From: Polytrichum commune
Lineage: Eukaryota > Streptophyta > Polytrichopsida > Polytrichales > Polytrichaceae
Reading direction: 5' to 3'
NCBI GenBank assembly: GCA_950295325.1
Contig: OX485805.1
Span: 5,642,501 to 5,706,500 of the forward strand
Length of the DNA: 64,000 bases
Positions within the stretch are counted from its first letter, which is position 1; every line of letters begins with the position of its first letter. The position numbers and the translations under genes were made by a program. The notes below the pieces were generated by a model that was not told the DNA's origin, ran no database searches, and worked only from the letters and a program-made list of their open reading frames with translations. Of the stretch, positions 50,787-63,033 are shown piece after piece.

Positions 50787-51465
50787 AGTATACCTCCATG
50801 TTTTCGGGAGCATTCTATTAGTTGTGACCACCACCACTACATGTGGTGCCCATTTTTGGCCTAAGGCTGAGAGATCAAACATATGATTAGTCAAGCTGTG
50901 CACAATGCACAATTGTTTCCTTCTGTAAGTGAGATAACCCTAGTGCAGTTGCTCGTGATCGCTATCTGATATGTAAGAAGTGATCTTTCTTCAGAGTGCA
51001 TCACATACATGCCAGTACAATTTAGAGTAATCCACCTCAGAATCAAAGTGGATTCTTTTACTTGAGAGGACCTCAATTTTGACAAGCAAAGATATTTACA
51101 TTCTTTGCAGATATTTTTTAGGAAGTATGAAAGTTTCAACCTCAATGTGTTCAATACTGGCAATCATACTATACATATACTGAGGTTGTAATTGGCAAGG
51201 CCTTATGAATGACAAGGGTTTTATCCATATTCTTTGAAAGCATCTTGAGTCAGAATAGACTGTCAAATTATGTGCACCTGGTTGTGCTCATTTCTTTGTG
51301 GGTTGTAGTGAGGCTGCAAGATCCCACATCGTCAATGTGGGAGTTACACAAGTTTGATAAAATCACAGATAGAACTAATCTTGTTGAAACTTGCCTTCAG
51401 CTTTAAACATTTTCAGCCATACTGTTACACTGTACATGGTACCTCTACACCTTCACCGACCACTT
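50787..51465. other. Convergent intergenic region
   Basis: Lies between the stop codons of the PLC-like gene (+) and the histone deacetylase gene (-), and must contain both 3'UTRs. No frame or repeat of note. Confidence 0.6.
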
Positions 51466-53780
51466 TCAGCTTGCTAAACTGTTTCGAATCTCTGCAATCC
51501 TTGCTGCTGAGATGGACAGGTCCTCTGGGTAGTAAGCGATGGGATCCAGCAGCAGCGGCTGTGGCAGATGGAGGACGCCCTCAAGAGTTGCATGGACACA
51601 GTATGGCGAGTAAGAAATATTGTAACCGCCCTCTTGAACGATGAGCACGCGACCACCAGTGTAAGCATCAGCAAGCTCTCTCACCATTTGTCCTATCCGG
51701 CGATAACCATCCATTGTCAGACACATTCTTCCATTTGGATCAAACTGCAGCAAAGGGAGGGAGACACAGAATTTGGTCAGCAAAAGTAATGTTGTTCTGC
51801 TAAGAAACCCAGAGTGAGTCATCTTATCCTGAAGCTAAATTGATATGTAGTCCTGTGTAATCACAGATGCAAAGAGACTGATGCTATGAGTCATTAAGTA
51901 TTTGTCAGAACAACTGGTCAATAAACCAGTGAATGCTTGTAGAATCAGTCGCTGCTTGAACTTACCGCACTAGAGTCCTGGCCGAATGTCATAACAATCA
52001 TCTCAGGTTTGAAGTTATCTATGGCTGGAATTACAAGTTCTGACATTGCCAGCTCGTAGCCCTTGTCTCCAGTCCCATTTGGCAAAGGTACATTTATGTT
52101 GAAACCCTTGCCCTTGCCAGAGCCCACTTCATCTGTTAACCCAGTCTGGGGATGCGAGGCCCCCCACGAGCCATGGTTCATGTGCAGGGAGATCGTCAGC
52201 ACATCGTCTCTGGAGTAAAACCCCTCCGCCGTGCCGTTTCCATAGTGGACATCTATATCGAGGACAACCACTCGCTTGCAACCCTGGTAAAACAAAGCCT
52301 TTCACGCTCTTATTAGGTTTAGAAAAGCACTAATTCTACCGAGACAATCATGAGGCTGAGAGATCTTACACGCTATCTACATAGAAAGTGAAGAGAAGGG
52401 TTCTAAACCTGTTCGATTGCCAACTGCACCGCCAGCCCTGCGTTGTTAAGAAAACAATATCCGTCGGCCTGCGTGGGCTGGGCATGGTGACCAGGAGGTC
52501 GTACCAACGCATAGGCAAGTCTGCCATGGCCGTTGAGGAGGTATTGCATAGCCTGCTGTGTCGACCCTGCCGCCAACAGAGCTGCCTTCCAAGAGCCAGG
52601 ATTTAATTGTGTGCCCTCGCACATGAACTTCCCACCGGCAGCGTCAGCAGCAACGAGCTCTTTCACATACTCTGCAGTTATTTGGAAAGCTCGTCACCTA
52701 CGAGGTCCCTCCATGTCAAACTTCTTGCCGGTTCTCGTTCTTTAGAATCAGGTTCATGTGCTTCGCATCAACCGATATAAATTCCACGAGCTGTTCTTAG
52801 GATTATTGAAGGAACTACCGAAGGTTGCGAATTGAAGCGAGGACTGTGGCTCCGAACACGTTACTCTTGATGAGAAGGTGGTAACTTCTATCATCGATTT
52901 CTTTGATACAACTAGCCAACAACTAAGTGCATGCAATGACTAGATTTCAAATGCTGGATAAGTGACCCGGAATCCTGACAACATTCTTGCACAAAGAAAG
53001 TGAGAATTACGTCTATGTGATTCGCATCAATCGGAATAAATTCCATGAGGAACCACCGGACGTTGAGAACTGAAAGGAGGAGTTTGGCTGCCAATACCCT
53101 ATTCTTGATGAGAAGGTGATAAATTCTATCACCAATTTCTTTGGTACAACTAGCCAACGACTGCATGGGATGACTAGATTTGAAATGCCAGATAATTCAC
53201 CGCATGTGAGATTTGATTTCAAATGCTGGATAATTCATACCATTCTTGACGACATTCTTGCACGAGGGAAGTTGAATTGGAGTGGATGCGTGCACTACCT
53301 GCAAATCTCACATCAACGGCATCGACGCCAATGCTGTTTGACATCAACATACGGCTGCTTCATGCAGCCAGGGAGCACATATCTATGCGCCATGGATCGA
53401 TCGAGTTGCAGATTTTACTGCCAACCAAAACGTCCACACTACTTTGATTCTAGTCAAGAAATTGCTCACAGACAGACGTCCATAAAGTAAATAGGAATTG
53501 GGTTGTGCGAATTGGAACCTGGAGTGTGAAACCTTGTGAGACTCTCAATCTCCGCGTGACGGCCCTCGTGCCACTGGATGAAGGGGGCGATGGGTCCTCG
53601 CTGGAGAATGGATCGGATGTTGCGGATACGATCGGCATTTTCGGGGTGCTGCTCTAGGACATCCAAGAACCCAGGATCCTCCAGAGTGTCGAACACGCCA
53701 AACCCAGTGTTGTGTTCAAGCATGCCCTCGTGGAAAAAGACGTGCACTTTTTCGAGGTCAGCGTGCTCAACCCCCGCCAT
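51466..53780 (-). CDS. Histone deacetylase, class II, HDA8-like
   Basis: Four exons on the minus strand: 53780-53519, 52671-52409, 52283-51966 and 51744-51466, all GT-AG with matching phases. The product is 373 aa, close to the 377 of Arabidopsis HDA8. It begins with the family N-terminus (VFFHEGMLEHNTG, VFDT, DPGFL). It retains the His pair of the charge relay (RPPGHHAQPTQADG, His149/150), zinc ligands Asp186 and His188 (DIDVHYGNGTAEGF) and Asp278 (GQDSSA), and the catalytic Tyr322 (EGGYNISYS). It should therefore be an active Zn-dependent deacetylase; acetyl-lysine on histones or other proteins is the family substrate. ATG 53780 is chosen because the frame upstream has no ATG. Intron 1 (847 bp) holds a duplicated repeat. 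The gene is convergent with the PLC-like gene. Confidence 0.95.
52752..53250. repeat. ~260 bp direct duplication inside intron 1 of the HDA8-like gene
   Basis: 'cttcgcatcaaccgatataa' near 52759 and 'attcgcatcaatcggaataa' near 53020 begin two collinear segments. They share 'ttgatgagaaggtg', 'caactagccaac' and 'gatttcaaatgctggataa'. Both copies lie within the intron and do not touch splice sites. Confidence 0.8.
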
Positions 53781-54530
53781 AGCCGTCTGTTTCTTTCTCT
53801 TCGTCAAATCTATTACAAGTTCCCAGCAAATGGAACTACTGGTGATGTTAGTGATGCTGCCTCACATACACATATCTGCTGTCGCCATCTGCACTACTCT
53901 CGCACCAATTGATGTGCCATGACTGTAAATTCTACAGCGTGGCACGCTAAGGAAGCTCTTCATGTCTATACCGGAGGTACGGGCTGCTTTCCGAGAACAT
54001 GGTTTTTGAGCACTTTGCGAAGAGGCAGGTAGACATCTCGCCATCGGAACCCGCAACCATACCTGAATTCTGGAGCTTCATATCTGTAGATACAGCTATG
54101 AAGTCTGTGCATGCAACTGATGTTGATGTCGACATGGACATTGTCTAGTGAAGTGCTTGAGGAGACTCTCGCTTGAAAATAACAGCAGAGTGCAACGACA
54201 TTCAACAGCTTCCAGGTTTCGCAAAGTTATTTACCTTCAGGGGAGAGTGCGGATATGATCTCGAAGTTCCTTTGCGCAGGCCCAGTGCTTCAAACGCTTG
54301 AATCCCCTGCTGCCGCATCTGCGCGCAAGCACAGAGGCAAGTTCAACAACCTTTGTGATCATATCCGTGGGCACTGTACTCATGTACAGATACAGAAGGT
54401 GCATATGAATCCTACGTGACAAATCCTCGCTCAGTACGAAAATGCGAAATTACATTCTTCCGTAATGCCCAAGAAGCCAAAAACAGGTGTCGGGCAATTT
54501 TTCAAGAGTATTTTTCTCAAGGCCATTTCC
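53781..54530. other. 5' flank of the HDA8-like gene, with unassigned minus-strand frames
   Basis: GC content is gene-like. Minus-strand frames at 54422-54237 (ending near a GT that could be a donor) and 54205-53966 have plausible codon content but no family I recognise. They may be leader exons or a remnant of another gene. Confidence 0.3.
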
Positions 54531-56938
54531 CTCCCCCCCCCCCCCCCCCCTCCTATGTTAGATAGTTTGTTTTTGTTTTGGCATTTTATTGCATTTTAAA
54601 CTACACTAAATTGTCTCTATTACTGTCCGCCACAGTAATTTTCTAGAGGGCACGTTAATTCTCATAATGAGAATTAATGTTGGGCCACGTTCATTTTCAA
54701 TCCATGATAAATATCTAGTAGAAAATTAGCATGAGCCACATTGATTGTTTTTCAAGGTGGGTGATTAATTTGTTTTGTGCTACTTATGTTTTATAGCTAA
54801 TATTCAATGTGTTGGTCGAGAGTCTTCATGAAGAGTTAGAAGAAGATTCATTTTAACTCCACCTTGGACTAGGAAATTAGTGTAACCCACGCTAATTTCC
54901 CGCCCACACTAATAGGACTATTCATTATAGTTATAAGTTCTACACCACCCCAAATAAATCAATTAAATTGTTGGAATTAATGTTGGACCGGTATCACCTC
55001 ATTTTGATACGCAACAACAATTGGGCATATAAATAATGAGACTTTTAAATTTTTTATATTGAAAGGGTATGGGTTTCTATATACCATCCAAGAACTTTTG
55101 TACCTAGGTAAAGGTACCTAAAGTTAATGCATGCTCGACTCATGGGATATTTTGCAACAATGAACATGATACCACAAGCAATCTACGTGTCTCCACCCGA
55201 CATCTCCCAAATGCCCACCTTTGCCATGTCGCATCCTGCTGGCTGCACATACTACACTCCTCCACCCCCGTGGATGTAGACTGCACCTGTTGTGCCAATC
55301 CAACTATCAATCCCAACAATGCAACTGCCAAAGCCTCAAGGCAAAGAGTTATGGATGCACGTCTATAACTTTGTAGGTCAATTCCCCTCCCTTGTCCTAG
55401 AATTATCCCCATATATAGTTCTTCCCTCAAAAGACGATTCTTCCAGTTTCACCTATTGTTAATAGGGGTGTAGCTAGATAGGTTGGGCCATTATACTGCG
55501 AGCACACTGACCGTGTGGAAGAATCACAAGAGAGCACCACCTACCCAAGAAGCTAACAAGGAGATGGAGGACACTGAGGAGGGGTTTGAAGACGACTTAC
55601 ATATGCGTGGGAGCCAAGAGGAGGAAAAGGAACATGATGGGCAGGAGTGTGTCGACATTAGGCATTCGAGAAGCCTTCCAGGTGGATCCAAGTGGACAAG
55701 GAGATATTGGTTGAGGATAAGGACACGCGATGAGAGGGGCATTGGTGGTGCATCACCTTTGCATGTTGAAGTAACCAATCTTGTTAGAGACATGCTTGCC
55801 TGCCTCTCTCCCTACTTGTGGACCCATGTTCGTATGTCTTTATGGACCATGTAATATATCGAGTTAGTGTGTGGCTTTCACCCACAACTTGATGACAATT
55901 TTGGAACTTAGTGGCCGGTCGAGACATACAATCTCCTTAGATGTTACGACATAGAAAAGAAAAGAAAAGAAAAACAAATGCCCGTACATTATACCGGCAT
56001 GAATGCGAGCCCGTTACCCAAATGTTTACCCCAACTTAGTCGTGGTATCACATGAGGGGTTATGCCTCTTTTAGGAGGTGGGCTCTATGGGTTTTAGTAT
56101 TATGTCTCCACATTAGGGGGGTGTAATGGTGGCTTGTTTATTGTCAAGTTTCCTTTTGTTGAGTACAAGGTATGTTAGGTATTTAATGGCATTTTGATGT
56201 ATGTTTTTCATGAGGTTTTTGATGTTTGTCTTTGGGATGTTGAGGTCCGTTAGTTTGGTGATGGATTGTTCGTGATGTTACGACATACATTTACAACAAG
56301 TATTGAAACATCATGAAGGTTTCTCTTTCGATTAGTTGTCTTTCCCACGCGCCATTGTTTCTCGACTGGAGATATTATTAGCTCAAACGAGGGCACATCA
56401 TCAGCATGATCAACACGAGGAGCAATTGTAGATAACAATGTAGTAAGGGTTAAGGAAAATGCCAGATGTACTCCTCCTTGTGCCATGCGATGAAGAATCA
56501 CTTCTCGTGATTCCATCAACAAGTCTATGAGAATACTTCCTCATCAAATCCACTTACTAGGCAACACAATTGCCTTCAAATTGCAATCAAGGTCTCTAGA
56601 AAACCGGGAACTAGAAACTAGCACCAAGAAACTGCCCCACAAACACAATCACAATTACACTAATTTGAATCTCGATGCCAATGATTCTACATCCTGCAAC
56701 CTCTGTAAAATTTTAATTTCAACAACTTCCTAAAGACATTAGAGGTATCAAACATGAGTTATTAAACCTTGCCAAACATGGAAGGTTTTGTAAGAAACTC
56801 CCTATCAAACTCATTTGAATTAAAGGATAACTCTATTATGCCTTGAACGTTCATAGATTCACAATGATCATGGATGAGTCGCAAGAAGGAAGTTGCTAAT
56901 AGCGGCTCGTGGCATGTAAGTGCCGGCTATGTCTAGTA
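54531..56938. other. Spacer with possible coding remnants
   Basis: A 20 bp poly-C run lies at 54532-54551. The + strand frame from ATG 55142 to TAA 55460-55462 (106 codons) has a single in-frame TAG at 55277 and a Pro-rich segment (CTYYTPPPPWM). A second frame at 55483-55854 (123 codons) is acidic (EMEDTEEGFEDD). Neither has a recognised domain. They may be exons of a decayed gene or a transposon protein. Confidence 0.35.
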
Positions 56939-57340
56939 CACTAAATAGGATAATTAGTGTTTGATTATATTTAGTATTGTTACCACCCTACCCTGCTCAA
57001 CACTAATTTTCAATTTTTCGATAATTAGTGTTAGACCTAAATGTGTTGATACTTTCCATACTGCCACCTCTCGTCTTGTGAAGCATGGATTTCACTGGAT
57101 TTGTGATTTTAGGGATGGGCCCCCATCTTCCTGCTCGCTAATCTCTAGTGTGCCGAAGTCGACAATATTTTTTTCATATGCTTACTAACACTAAATTCAA
57201 ACATGTAACTTCCACATTTTATTATAGTTGATATTTAGTGTTTGAGTTTACATTTAATGTTACTTACTTTCATAGGGTTATTGACATTTGGTGTATGCGT
57301 TCGTATTTTGTGTATCAAACACTAAATATCCTTTTTAGTG
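56939..57340. mobile_element. CACTAAA-ended MITE, copy 2, 402 bp
   Basis: The first 27 bases and the last 27 bases are near-perfect inverted repeats, with CACTAAATAGGATA at the left and TATCCTTTTTAGTG at the right. TA lies on both sides (56937-56938 and 57341-57342). TA target use fits Tc1/mariner-type elements, while the CACTA terminus would fit CMC/EnSpm with a 3 bp target; I cannot decide. No transposase. Confidence 0.85.
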
Positions 57341-57479
57341 TAGTTAGGTTTGAGGAGCTATGATGACCAGAAATAGCCAGTGGTCATCTTGTGATTCGGC
57401 GCTCCCCGCGCCTCACCACAAGATGGCGGACGCTAAAGAACCCCCAACGAGTTTTTATAAAGAAGAGGCGTCATGATAG

Positions 57480-58285
57480 GATGAGGGTTGGGGCCCACAA
57501 CCTGCAACCTTTGGGTTGCCCCCCCAAAAACGTTTTGAACTCAACCAGGAAACGTTGCCCACCCTGTCCAACTTCCATAAAAAAAATGGTGTTTGCATTC
57601 TTGAAGGCTGCCTACTTCACAAAACCCATATCGAGTGGACCTCAACTTCAAGGCCCAAAATCCAATATATGTGTACTTTCACTTAGTAAACAAACACTTG
57701 ATTTAGATTTCATTTTCAAAGTGAAATTGTCAATAAAGTATGTAATTAACTCGGAAGTTAAAGATGTGAAAAAAAAAAAAATACTACTTAGCATTGAGGT
57801 GATAATTTCTATGACTTACCATTTGAAAAGGACCTTTGTCATTTTAAAACCAATCTTCAAATAATTTTATAATTCAAGCGAATGTGCCTAGAAACTTGTA
57901 GAAATTTACTTGTGAAAGGAGAAGACATATAAGACAAATGAACTTAAACTAGCAAATTGTTTGAAGCTCAATTTTAAAATGACATCGACCCTTTCAAATG
58001 GTAAGTCACATAAATTATCACCTCAATGCTAATGCTTTAACTTCCGAGTTTATTACATACTTTATTGACGGTTTCAATCCGGGAATGAAATCCTAATCTA
58101 TTGCGATTAATACACACATTGAATTTTGGGCCTTGAAAGTGCATTCGATATGGGTTTTGTGGACTAGGCGGCCTTCAAGAATGCAAGGACAACCTTTTTT
58201 TTGAACTCGGGCGGGCGGGCAGCGTTTTCGGTCAGGTTCATGGGGCTGCCCGAGGATTACGAGTGGCGGGCCCGGCCCTTATCTT
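57480..58285. mobile_element. Long fold-back element upstream of the TatA gene
   Basis: The left arm (~57480-57860) and right arm (~57940-58285) are reverse complements over more than 300 bp, with a few indels. Paired landmarks include gcattcttgaaggctgcct/aggcggccttcaagaatgc, aaaacccatatcga/tcgatatgggtttt(g), aactcggaagttaaag/ctttaacttccgagtt and cattgaggtgataatt/aattatcacctcaatg. The loop is about 80 bp. Long arms with little interior fit a fold-back or long-TIR MULE derivative. The 157-codon frame at 57391-57864 is in the left arm and is not a gene. Confidence 0.8.
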
Positions 58286-58303
58286 ATGGCGGGACCCATT
58301 CCT

Positions 58304-58310
58304 TATATAG
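58304..58310 (+). promoter_or_regulatory. TATA-like box of the TatA gene
   Basis: TATATAG sits about 190 bp before the ATG and about 20 bp after the end of the fold-back right arm, which allows a leader of about 165 bases. Supported by position and sequence only. Confidence 0.4.
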
Positions 58311-58502
58311 CTCGTTGGGAGCTTTTTAGAGTCCGACCCACAAAGACGATCCGTTGCTATCTTCGGCATCATAGCTCCTCTCACCTGCTACCTAGTTCAT
58401 ATACATCGCCGAAGCGGCAGGAATTCAACTTGCTCAACCAGATTCCAGTTTGTATCGGATTTGCATTTTGGTCTGTTTTAGGGCTTCGAATTCGGTGCGA
58501 AG

Positions 58503-61203
58503 ATGGGAGTGGCAGTGGTGGCAGCGGCAGCTTGCCCGGGATTGAGGACGGCCACAGGTGTGTGTGCCAGCCCTGCTCCGGCCAGGGTTGCGGGGGGAAG
58601 GGTTACCCTACCTTGCGCATTCTTCAGTTCAGGTACTACCTTTTCAAATTTGCAGTTATAGTGAAGTTATTTCGTTGTTTGGGGTAGGAATGTGAGTGCC
58701 AAGGGTTGTGCAACGTGTCCCTCCCTTGTGACTGATGTGCTTTTGCCAAATTTTAAAACGAAGAATCATGTGATAGGAGCATGATGACTCCTCTGCTGTT
58801 GCTCAGAAGTGGGATAAGTATTTAGGGCATGCGATGAGGTAGGTAGTCTGGTCTCTGGCGAAAGAATTTGCCTCAATTGGGATATTGTCTTCGATTTGTG
58901 TACTTTGCAATCTGTATTGCTTTGCATGTGGCCTTCTAATTTGCAGTGAGGATGAGATTATGTGGCTGTTTGGAGGCTGGAATGTGAGTGTAAGAGTTTA
59001 ATAACATCCTTAAGTAGCCTATTTAGGTAATCTGGATAATCTACGAGCGATTAACATTGGGGACATACCTCTTCAACTGAATCTTGGTAGATGGAAGAAG
59101 GTGTTGTTGTCAAGGACCTTAATTCCTCAAAAGGTTTATTCTTGAAGTTAGAAGAGAAAGAGAAGGTCCTTACGCATGCTCAGGAAGCTATGTTGTGGAA
59201 CATGTGCAAAGGGTTTGGCAGGTTTTGTAACCGAGAGTCATGTGATGGGAGGATGACTCCTTTACAGTTGCTGGCCTGAAGTGGGACATCTTAAAATACA
59301 AGGATGAGCGTGTAATGTTGAGTTAGTGTCGATACATACCCTACAGGGTTTATTATCTTTCCAGAGCTAGCTCACTCAACATCTACCTAATGGTTCATGT
59401 TAAAGTGATTCAATTCATGATTCAACCATTTGAGGTTCACAACTATAAAACATAGAGACAAAAGATTAAAATTTCAACTGAATGTTTGCTAGGAATTGAC
59501 TCAGTGTTGATGTATTTTGATGTCATTAAATCAATGTGATTTCAGTGTTGATGATATATGAATTTAGAGGTTTTGTGATAAGTTTATAGGGCATGTGATA
59601 AGGTAGTCTAGTTTCTGGTGAAAAATTCGTGGCTAAAGGACTAAATTCATGCATGACATATTTGATGGTACATCGATCAAAATTACATAAGGGGCGTCTC
59701 GATTGGGTTATTCTCAATGTGTACCCTTTGCAATCTGTATGCTTTCTATGTGGAATGTTTAGAGATTGTGGGACTTTTGGGATTCTCCAGAGAAGCAATC
59801 AAACTGGAGTTCAGAAATTTGAAGGAAATGAACGAGTATGTGGAAGGAGGAGTTTGTCAATTATTTTTCTGAGTTTTCATTTGAGTTACTTGTAATGATC
59901 TGAGAATGGCTTGCGTTCATATGTTATGTAGAGGTGCATTCTTCAAGCTGCAGCGTAGCCTTCAGCGAGGGAAGAAGCATTCTCAATGAAGTGTCAAGGC
60001 CAATCCACAGACGTAGGAGTGAAGGGTTAGCAGTGCGTGGACTTTTTGGACTTGGTGTGCCTGAACTTGCAGTGATTGCTGGTGTAGCTGCTCTCGTTTT
60101 TGGCCCGAAGCAGCTCCCAGCCATTGGCAAAAGTCTTGGCCAGACTGTGAAGAGCTTCCAGCAGGTACACAACAGACATGATTAAGTTTCAGTGATTGCA
60201 TATATCTGATCGATTGAGTCCACTCATAGCATTCTTAAGCATGTGTAAGGACGTTCTCTTTCTATTATAGCTTCAAGAACAAATTCCAAGAATCAAGGTC
60301 CTTGATTACATACATGAATCCCAAGCATAGACAATTGGCAAGCTCTCAGTAGTCAACACCTCATTGTTACCTATTTTTGGACAAAGCCTTCTTCCCTGTG
60401 CCAGATTCAACTTAGTCCTTGCCAAAAAGATATCACCGAGTGTTTACTCCCCAAGATGCTTATCTAGAGAGAACACCTACTACACCACTTAAGAATGCTA
60501 TGCCGTCAATCAAGGGGCATTTACACACAACTACTCGAGTAGTTGTGGTTGTGGTTGTGGTTGTGGTTGATGCCCACTTTCAACCACAGGGACTAGTTTA
60601 TTTCCAATTACACACAAGGTGTAGGTATAACTGAATTAAGTGTTCCTCGTATTGGAGCAATCCATGTTGTGGAGACAAACAAGTTATAGGTTCAATGGGA
60701 AAGTTTGGTTAAGAGTAATTGCCTTATGCAGATCCTCTCCCATGCTCTGGCTCTTGAAATATTCATCCGGTGCCACATAGTAATTACAAATAAAATAGAA
60801 CTAAAGAAATTTAAACTACGACTAGTGCAAGCTCCCAAGAGTGACTAGCCTATAACACAAACCTTCTGCTCACTAGGCATGTTTTTCTTTGAGACTCTGG
60901 GTTGCCAGATTATCATCGTCTATCAACATTGTAAGTTCTGTCTGTGGTTGTGGTTCTGACATTGAATAGGGGGGTTTGTCTTTGAATTTATTCATTGTTT
61001 GCAGTATTATGTCTAGGATTTGAGTTCCTGGTTGTGGTTTCTTGCAGGCTACAAAGGAATTTGAAGCCGAAATCACAAAGTCAAAGGATGAGACTGTGTC
61101 AAAGGTTGAGGGCCAACAAGATGAATCTAGCACGACAGAGTCTGGGACAATAACCTCCACTCCAATTGCAACTCCACCCAAGTCAGAAAAGGAATCTATG
61201 TAG
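58503..61203 (+). CDS. Thylakoid Sec-independent translocase subunit TatA (Tha4)
   Basis: Three exons with matching phases: 58503-58632, 59932-60164 and 61048-61203, giving 172 aa. Residues 1 to ~78 are an Ala/Ser/Arg-rich chloroplast transit peptide (MGVAVVAAAACPGLRTATG...). The mature part starts near VRGLFGLGVPELAVIAG, a single membrane span with the functionally important intramembrane Glu88. It is followed by the FGPKQLPAIGKSLGQTVKSF hinge and amphipathic helix, then a charged, flexible tail (ATKEFEAEI onward). VPEL, FGPK and LPAIGK identify Tha4 and not Hcf106, which has APE and a different helix. TatA oligomers form the passage for folded proteins carrying twin-arginine signals into the thylakoid lumen, using the proton gradient. 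Introns are 1299 and 883 bp. The small exon 1 is easily missed by long-frame searches. Confidence 0.94.
60541..60570. repeat. (GTGGTT)n microsatellite in intron 2 of the TatA gene
   Basis: Five to six copies of a 6 bp unit lie in the middle of intron 2. No effect on coding sequence. Confidence 0.8.
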
Positions 61204-62531
61204 AGGGTAGTGGAGAGTTAGAGCTAATTTTGTTTTTAAAAGTTGTGGAGTGTGTATTTTTAGAACACATCCTAGTTGATCCTAGTGATGAAGTTTTGTT
61301 GATGAGAAGACACCTGAAGGTGCTCAAAGATTAAGAAATCTTGGTACCATGGATGATGCCTAGAAATTAGATATTTCCAAATTGTGTTTCTCCTCGCCAT
61401 GTCCAGGAATCATCAAACCAGCTGGATCGCGACTGCCAAAGGTGAGAATAAAAAATCTGGAAATACCATGTATCCAAAGTCAAAGATTTATATCTGTATG
61501 GTTATGTAAAATCTTGATGTCCTGTAAGAGGCAAAGCAGTGTGAAGACTATCAAACAACCCCTCGAATAGACGAGACAAATTGTTTGCCCTAATCTTGCC
61601 AGATTATTTGAAAGTTGACTCCACTTTGTTAAATCCTAGTTATGGTGTTTCTTCTCATTTAGAATCAAGCAGATGCTCAAATCAAAGGATTGTCATCTTC
61701 TACAGTTTTCACTAATTTAAATCTGAAGTAGAATACATTGTCGGCTGAACTTGTTCAATATCACCACTGGCTCAAATTCTGATTCTTCGGGGTGCAAACC
61801 CTGAACAGGTTGAAATGCCAACATGCAGGCTTTATGTATCCACTTTCTCATAAAATCAATGAGTCATACTATCAACTCTAATGGATGCAAAAGCCGTTCA
61901 CTTACTGTGACATCTCAATCTTCCAAGGTCCGTCTACTTTAGGTCACATGTTTGCCATGGAATAGAATCGTCCACATGCTTCTGCTGCCTAAAGCTGATG
62001 ATGAACCTCACAAAGATCTTCAACTTAAAGAGAAATCGGAAGATGGCATCGGAGGCTTTCCTGTTGCTGCACATATTGTTGGCTTGTGGCAGTCACACTC
62101 TTAAAGCAGAGTTAGGTATTCATTGAGTGCCTTGATGGATCAGTTAAGAAAATTACTGTGGTAGAGCACTTTGCATGATGGATTCTTCGATTCGAGTATA
62201 GATCAAGTTAGACAACATCAGAGGGTTTACTGTCATTGCACACATTGTTGACGTAGGCAGCCACATGAGTGCCTTGAGGTATCTGCTGAGGAAATTACTG
62301 TATTTTCAAGGGTCAAGCTCCATGGAGGTCAAGAAATCATGCACCATGGTCCTAATTTACTCTTTTGGCTCCTTGGGTGAGGATGTGATCATTAAGGTTC
62401 ATTGAAGGCTCAACGCCTGAAAACTTTCCTGACCCCCAAGCCCCCCAGGATATGAATGAAGCTCCCAAAATGTGAGGTCCTTTCACTATGTCACCAGTGA
62501 CATGAAGAATCTCAATTCGAGGACAAACCTA
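61204..62531. other. 3' flank of the TatA gene with a diverged duplication
   Basis: The start is probably 3'UTR. Segments near 62065-62160 ('gctgcacatattgttggc', 'gagtgccttgatgga') and 62230-62310 ('attgcacacattgttgac', 'gagtgccttgaggta') are related. A short frame around 61945-62104 looks protein-like but has no recognised domain. Confidence 0.35.
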
Positions 62532-63033
62532 GGGCCACTTCACACATGAGACTGAGAGCCCGTGACCATTACACCTCAAGCAGTCTCATTGGTGGAAAAG
62601 GCGGAGCCAGTCCCAAGTTCGCTTCACACTACGCTTGAGGGACCAACGGAGTATGTGAATGCAAGATGGATGTAAAGTCTACATAGATTCCTACACGGCA
62701 TCAAATGGATCATGTTTCATGGTCACTTGGACTCTTTTCAAAAACCACCTCTTGGAGGTAGGCCTAACACAAAATCGGGAGACCATGGCACTCCAAACGC
62801 TCACAACCGTTGATTTATTCTATTTTATCATGTGTGAGGACCCGCATGAATAGAAATTCGTTGAAATAGCATTTGATTGAGGGCCCGGTCACATATGACT
62901 TCACACTACACTTGAGGATCCGTGACCACACTACATGATGTTGGAGGTGGTCTTGGGACGGCCTTTGGACACTTTTCTTTTGGGCTCTCACAATTTCATG
63001 GTTGCGGCTCTTGGCTCGTGTGTGAAGTGGTCC
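62532..63033. mobile_element. MITE, 502 bp, reverse copy of 18830-19330
   Basis: Ends GGGCCACTTCACACATGAGA and ...GTGTGTGAAGTGGTCC. It is flanked by CTA (62529-62531) and TTA (63034-63036), a one-base-decayed target duplication. Nearly every block of 18830-19330 is found here in reverse complement and reverse order. Confidence 0.9.

Noticed and set aside
57391-57864. 157-codon + strand frame
   Set aside because: It lies almost entirely in the left arm of the fold-back element and has no recognisable protein similarity.
58286-58687. 133-codon + strand frame upstream of the TatA gene
   Set aside because: It overlaps the TatA leader and exon 1 in a different frame; the correct start is ATG 58503, whose product is a transit peptide joining exon 2 in phase.
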